From Azospirillum sp. TSO22-1 (GTDB lineage: Bacteria > Pseudomonadota > Alphaproteobacteria > Azospirillales > Azospirillaceae): a DNA stretch of 37,783 nucleotides. Made by a program: the position numbers and the translations under genes. The notes beneath the pieces were generated by a model, which saw only the letters and a list, made by a program, of their open reading frames with translations, was not told the origin of the DNA and searched no databases. Of this stretch, positions 34,095 to 37,783 are shown in pieces; the first letter of the stretch is position 1; each line of letters begins with the position of its first letter. The stretch is from assembly GCF_003116015.1 (NCBI RefSeq), contig NZ_LGQZ01000111.1, forward strand, positions 1 through 37,783, written 5' to 3'.

Positions 34095-35024
34095 ATGATC
34101 GACCGCCCCCTGATCAGCGTCGAAGGCCTCGCCAAGCGCTACCCGGCACCCGGCGGAAAGCCCGGGACGACCGTCTTCGAGAACCTCTGGTTCACCGTCC
34201 ACCCCGGTGAGTTCGTCTGCCTGATCGGCCATTCCGGCTGCGGCAAGACGACCATCCTCAACGTGATGGCGGGGCTGGAGCAGGCCTCGGCCGGCACCGT
34301 CATCGCCGATGGGCGCGAGGTGTCCGGCCCCAGCCTGGACCGCGCGATGATCTTCCAGGGGCACGCGCTGATGCCCTGGATGACCGTGCTGGGCAACGTC
34401 GCCTTCGCCGTGCGCTCGCGCCAACCCAAATGGCCGAAGGCGCGGGTGCTGGAGCATGCCCGGCGCTACGTCGAGCTGGTCGGGCTCGCCGGCGCGGAGG
34501 CGAAGCACCCGGCGCAGCTCTCCGGCGGGATGAAGCAGCGCGTCGGCATCGCCAGGGCGCTCGCCATCCAGCCGCGCATGCTGCTGATGGACGAGCCGTT
34601 CTCGGCGCTCGACGCGCTGACCCGCGGCATGTTGCAGGACGAGGTGCTGCGGCTGTGCCGGGAGACGCACCAGACCACCTTCATGATCACGCACGATATC
34701 GACGAGGCGATCCTGCTCGCCGACCGCATCGTGCTGATGACCAACGGTCCCGGCGCGCGCATCGCCGAGATCGTGGTGAACACCCTGCCGCGCGACCGCA
34801 CCCGGCACGAGATGCACCGCCACCCCCACTATTACCGCATCCGCAACCATCTGCTGGACTTCCTGGTCGACCGCGCCCGCGACTTCGCGCGGGAGGCCGA
34901 GGCCGGCGGCTGGGATGCGCGCAACCCGCCCGAGGTCCGGCCCGGCGAAGCCGAGCCCAGCTTGGCGGTCCGCAACGCCGCGCCTTCGATGGCGCGGCCC
35001 ACCCCCCACACCGACGTCGCATGA
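34095..35024 (+). CDS. cynD: CynD, cyanate ABC transporter ATPase
   Basis: This 309-residue ATPase of the NrtD/SsuB family has Walker A GHSGCGKTT, Q-loop MIFQGHALMPWMTV, signature LSGGMKQRVGIARA, Walker B MLLMDEPFSALD and switch ITHDIDEA. The C-terminal extension of about 60 residues is longer than in SsuB. It energises the CynAB importer. GTG (34092) directly precedes the ATG at 34095 and could be the start. It lies six bases after cynB. Confidence 0.93.
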   Translation: MIDRPLISVEGLAKRYPAPGGKPGTTVFENLWFTVHPGEFVCLIGHSGCGKTTILNVMAGLEQASAGTVIADGREVSGPSLDRAMIFQGHALMPWMTVLGNVAFAVRSRQPKWPKARVLEHARRYVELVGLAGAEAKHPAQLSGGMKQRVGIARALAIQPRMLLMDEPFSALDALTRGMLQDEVLRLCRETHQTTFMITHDIDEAILLADRIVLMTNGPGARIAEIVVNTLPRDRTRHEMHRHPHYYRIRNHLLDFLVDRARDFAREAEAGGWDARNPPEVRPGEAEPSLAVRNAAPSMARPTPHTDVA

Positions 35025-35034
35025 GGGTCGAGAC

Positions 35035-35481
35035 ATGAAGCGCGAAGAAGTCACCGAGAAGATCCTGAGCAAGAAGCGCCTGAAGTGCCTGACCTGGGCG
35101 GAGATCGGCGCGCGCATCGGCGGCTGCTCGCCGATCCTGATCACCGCGGCGCTGATGGGCCAGATGACGCTGACCAAGGCGCAGGCCGTGGTGGCCGCCG
35201 ACCTGTTCGAGCTGGACGAGGAGGAGACCCTGCTGCTGCAGGAGGTCCCGTACCGCGGCTCGCTGCCGACGTCGGTGCCGACCGACCCGCTGATCTACCG
35301 CTTCTACGAGCTGGTCTCGGTCTACGGCACCACCTGGAAGGAGCTGATCCAAGAGGAGTTCGGCGACGGCATCATGAGCGCCATCGACTTCGACATGGTG
35401 ATGGAGCGGCTGCCCGACCCCAAGGGCGACCGGGTCAAGATCACCATGTCCGGCAAGTTCCTGCCCTACAAGAGCTACTGA
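35035..35481 (+). CDS. cynS: CynS, cyanate hydratase (cyanase)
   Basis: This 148-residue enzyme decomposes cyanate with bicarbonate to ammonia and CO2. The N-terminal helix-turn-helix-like domain contains LTWAEIGARIGG. The C-terminal catalytic domain matches E. coli cyanase closely, with TDPLIYRFYELVSVYGTTWKELIQEEFGDGIMSAIDF. The active-site residues R89, E92 and S115 correspond to R96, E99 and S122 of the E. coli enzyme, all offset by seven. Active cyanases are decamers. It starts ten bases after cynD in the same operon, so uptake and use of cyanate as a nitrogen source are linked. Confidence 0.96.
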   Translation: MKREEVTEKILSKKRLKCLTWAEIGARIGGCSPILITAALMGQMTLTKAQAVVAADLFELDEEETLLLQEVPYRGSLPTSVPTDPLIYRFYELVSVYGTTWKELIQEEFGDGIMSAIDFDMVMERLPDPKGDRVKITMSGKFLPYKSY

Positions 35482-35487
35482 GTGTGG

Positions 35488-35512
35488 GCCCGCCCCCACG
35501 CCGGGGGCGGGC
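35488..35512. terminator. Stable hairpin between cynS and the DUF1348 gene
   Basis: GCCCGCCCCC (35488-35497) and GGGGGCGGGC (35503-35512) form a ten-base stem with a five-base loop, seven bases after the cynS stop. No U-tract follows, so it may act as a 3' processing or stability element that separates cynS from the downstream gene, not as a full terminator. It resembles the palindrome at 94-120 in composition. Confidence 0.45.
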
Positions 35513-35535
35513 TCCGCCCGAAGGAAACAACCGCC

Positions 35536-36003
35536 ATGACCGAGCGCCCGCCGCTTCCGCCCTTCACCCTGGAGACCGCCGTCCGGAAGGTCCGTATGGC
35601 CGAGGACGCCTGGAACACCCGCGACCCCGAACGAGTGGCCGCCGCCTACACCGCGGACAGCCGCTGGCGCAACCGCGCCGAGTTCCTTCAGGGCCGCGAC
35701 GCCATCGTCGCCTTCCTGACCCGCAAGTGGGCGCGCGAGATCGAGTACCGCCTGATCAAGGAGCTGTGGGCCTTCCACGACCGGCGCATCGCCGTGCGCT
35801 TCCAGTACGAATGGCACGACGAGTCCGGGCGTTGGTACCGCTCCCACGGCAACGAGCAGTGGGAGTTCGCCGACGACGGCCGCATGCGCCGGCGCGAGGC
35901 CAGCATCAACGATGTGCCGATCGCCGAGGCCGACCGCAAGTTCCTCTGGCCCGCCGGCCCCCGCCCGCAGGAGCATCCAGGCCTGAGCGAACTGGGGCTC
36001 TGA
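35536..36003 (+). CDS. DUF1348 / SnoaL-like NTF2-fold protein downstream of cynS
   Basis: This 155-residue soluble protein belongs to the DUF1348 nuclear-transport-factor-2-like family. Key segments are EDAWNTRDPERVAAAYTADSRWRNRAEFL, GRDAIVAFLTRKWARE, EYRLIKELWAFHDRRIAVRFQYEWHDESG, RSHGNEQWEFADDGRMRRREASIND and a terminal KFLWPAG. Family members are uncharacterised; the cone-shaped pocket could bind a small molecule or act as an isomerase or hydrolase. AAGGAAAC precedes the ATG. The hairpin after cynS separates it from the operon core, but it is in the same direction with no other visible promoter, so it is probably co-transcribed with cynABDS. Confidence 0.88.
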   Translation: MTERPPLPPFTLETAVRKVRMAEDAWNTRDPERVAAAYTADSRWRNRAEFLQGRDAIVAFLTRKWAREIEYRLIKELWAFHDRRIAVRFQYEWHDESGRWYRSHGNEQWEFADDGRMRRREASINDVPIAEADRKFLWPAGPRPQEHPGLSELGL

Positions 36004-36018
36004 GAGACGAGCAAGACA

Positions 36019-36046
36019 GGAATCGCCATGGACGATGAGCGATTCC
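36019..36046. terminator. Inverted repeat between convergent genes
   Basis: GGAATCGC (36019-36026) and GCGATTCC (36039-36046) pair perfectly across a 12-base loop, between the stop of the DUF1348 gene and the stop of the minus-strand GGDEF-EAL gene. It is placed as expected for a shared terminator but has no U-tract on either side. Confidence 0.35.
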
Positions 36047-36052
36047 ATCCGG

Positions 36053-37783
36053 CTATGCGCCGACCGCTCCGTTGTCCAGCACGAAGGCCTCGAACGCGTT
36101 TTCCTCAAGCGGGCGGCTGACCAGGAAGCCCTGGATGTGCTGGCAGCGCTGCCGCTTGAGGACCTCCGCCTGCTCGTGCGTCTCCACCCCCTCCGCGATG
36201 GTGGCGAAGCCGAGGCTGTCGGCCAGGGTGACGATGGTCCCGACGATCGCCGGATCGCTGTTGGAGGTGACGATGTCGCGCACGAACGAGCGGTCGATCT
36301 TGAGCGTGTCGATGGGAAAGCGCTTGAGGTAGGCCAGCGACGAATAGCCGGTGCCGAAGTCGTCGATCGACAGCTTCACGCCGATCGCCTTCAACTGATG
36401 GAGGATGGTCGCCGCCTTCTCGATGTCGCCGACCATGGCGCCTTCCGTCAGCTCCAGCTCGATGTACTCGGGCGGCACGCCGGACGCCGCGATCACCGTG
36501 CGCACGAGGCCGGCGAGCCGGCCGTCCTGGAACTGCCGCGGCGACAGGTTGACCGACATCACCCCCACCGACAGCCCGCGCGACCGCCACTCCGCCAGCT
36601 TGCCCGCCGCCGTCTGCAGCGTCCAGGCGCCGATCTCCCAGATCAGCCCGGTGTCCTCGGCAAGCGGGATGAAGTCCGCCGGCGAGATCAGCCCGCGCGT
36701 CGGGTGCCGCCACCGGATCAGGGCCTCGGCCCCGATGATGCGGTGCGTCGCCATCTCGACCTTGGGCTGGAAGTGCAGTTCGAACTCCTGGTTGGCGACG
36801 GCGCGGCGCAGGTCGTTCTCCAGCCCCATCTTGCGGTCCGCCTGGTCGCGCATGCCGTCGTCGTAGCAGACGAACCGGAACTCCGGATGGCGCTTGGCGT
36901 GGTACATGGCGAGGTCGGCGTTGCGCAGCAGCTGGTCCGTGCTCTCGCCGTCGTCGGGATAGAAGGCCAGGCCGACCGAGGCGCCGCAGTAGACCTCCTG
37001 CCCGAACAGGTCGAACGGCTCGCCCATGGAGTAGAGGATCTTCTCGGCCAGCCGGGCGCCGGCTGCACGGTCGCCGGCGTCCGGGGCGATGACCAGGAAC
37101 TCGTCGCCGCCCAGGCGGCTCACCGTGTCGGACAGGCGCGTGCAGTTGCGCAGCCGCCGCGCCGCCAGCTTCAGCAGTTCGTCGCCGGCGTGGTGGCCCA
37201 GCGTGTCGTTGACCTGCTTGAAGCGGTCCAGGTCGATGTAGGCGACGACGATCTTGGTCCGGAACCGCTGGGCATGCAAGATGGCCTCCTCCATGCGCTC
37301 GCAGGCCAGCCAGCGGTTGGGCAGGTCGGTCAGGCGGTCGAAGCTCGCCTGATAGCGGATCTGGTGCTCCTGGTACTTGCGCTGGCTGATGTCGGCGAGC
37401 GTCAGCACGTAGTGCTCAAGGGCCCCGCCCGGTGCGCGCACGGTGGTGACGGCGAGCGCCGCCGCGAAGCTCTCGCCGTTGCGGCGCACCCCGGTCACCT
37501 CGCCCTGCCAGCGGCCGGACCGCCGCACGGCGCCCCACAGCTCCGCCTCGAATTCCGGCGGATGGACGCCGTCGGCCAGGATGGCGAGCGGCTTGCCGAC
37601 CACGTCCTCCACCTCGACCCCGGTGATGCTGCGGTACGCCGGGTTGACGACCTGCACGGTCAGCTCGGGGCTGACGATCAGGATGCCGTCGGCGACGCTG
37701 TCGAACACGGTGGCCAGCAGGCGGATCTTCTCCTCGTGCTGCTTGCGCTCGGTGATGTCCTGGACGGTGCCTTCGTAGAAGCG
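36053..37783 (-). CDS. PAS-GGDEF-EAL cyclic-di-GMP protein (partial, N-terminus outside window)
   Basis: At least 576 residues are visible; the frame continues past the window edge (RFYEGTVQDITERKQHEEKI is the end of an earlier PAS domain). A further PAS domain (about visible residues 25-140) is followed by a GGDEF domain (about 145-305) with an intact GGDEF active-site motif (SRLGGDEFLVIA) and an EAL domain (about 320-560) with EALIRWRHP, DDFGTGYSSLAYLKRFPIDTLKIDRSFV and EGVET. Both synthase and phosphodiesterase motifs look functional, so the protein may make or degrade c-di-GMP depending on its PAS signal. GTG codons lie inside the visible sequence, but none is the true start. Confidence 0.94.
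   Translation of the reverse strand, partial: RFYEGTVQDITERKQHEEKIRLLATVFDSVADGILIVSPELTVQVVNPAYRSITGVEVEDVVGKPLAILADGVHPPEFEAELWGAVRRSGRWQGEVTGVRRNGESFAAALAVTTVRAPGGALEHYVLTLADISQRKYQEHQIRYQASFDRLTDLPNRWLACERMEEAILHAQRFRTKIVVAYIDLDRFKQVNDTLGHHAGDELLKLAARRLRNCTRLSDTVSRLGGDEFLVIAPDAGDRAAGARLAEKILYSMGEPFDLFGQEVYCGASVGLAFYPDDGESTDQLLRNADLAMYHAKRHPEFRFVCYDDGMRDQADRKMGLENDLRRAVANQEFELHFQPKVEMATHRIIGAEALIRWRHPTRGLISPADFIPLAEDTGLIWEIGAWTLQTAAGKLAEWRSRGLSVGVMSVNLSPRQFQDGRLAGLVRTVIAASGVPPEYIELELTEGAMVGDIEKAATILHQLKAIGVKLSIDDFGTGYSSLAYLKRFPIDTLKIDRSFVRDIVTSNSDPAIVGTIVTLADSLGFATIAEGVETHEQAEVLKRQRCQHIQGFLVSRPLEENAFEAFVLDNGAVGA

Overview
The window is about 68% GC chromosomal or megaplasmid DNA from a Gram-negative bacterium. 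The codon use, a Tat-exported clade I nitrous oxide reductase, a sigma-54 regulated nitrogen-source operon and short GC-rich palindromes between genes all suggest an alphaproteobacterium of the Rhodospirillales, most like Azospirillum. That assignment is inference, because no rRNA or other taxonomic marker is present. I see no tRNA, rRNA, CRISPR array, transposase or phage gene. Nearly all the sequence is coding; the longest gap is about 263 bases (27095-27357).

Region 1 (1-8441) is a mixed set of metabolic genes. It starts with the tail of an unidentified gene. A MocR/GabR-type regulator is divergent from a pyridoxamine-phosphate-oxidase-like flavoprotein, with an inverted-repeat operator between them. 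A FUSC-family membrane protein is divergent from a LysR regulator whose candidate operator overlaps its own start codon. Then come a YghZ-type aldo/keto reductase, an LDH2-family dehydrogenase and a DHA2-family MFS transporter.

Region 2 (8470-18429) is a complete denitrification terminal module, nosRZDFYLX, for reducing N2O to N2. The genes are tightly spaced, several with ATGA or TGATG overlaps. A rubrerythrin-like di-iron protein is transcribed divergently from nosR. NosL lacks the cysteine of the usual Cys-X-Met copper motif.

Region 3 (18502-27094) is a siderophore-iron acquisition locus: an AraC regulator behind a Fur-like dyad, a TonB-dependent receptor behind tandem direct repeats, an FhuC-type ATPase, an FhuD-type binding protein, a fused FhuB-type permease, and an MsbA-like ABC exporter half-transporter.

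Region 4 (27358-29769) holds a hybrid PAS histidine kinase with a C-terminal receiver.

Region 5 (29813-36003) is a cyanate-assimilation locus: a PAS-PAS-AAA+-Fis sigma-54 activator (CynF-like), divergent from cynABD (ABC uptake), cynS (cyanase) and a DUF1348/SnoaL-like gene. The divergent spacer holds a near-perfect -24/-12 promoter and, about 80 and 97 bases upstream of the predicted transcription start, two tandem copies of a 16-bp dyad (TGACGA-N4-TCGTCA). This is the best-resolved regulatory circuit in the window. Region 6 (36053 to the end) is a PAS-GGDEF-EAL protein cut by the window edge.
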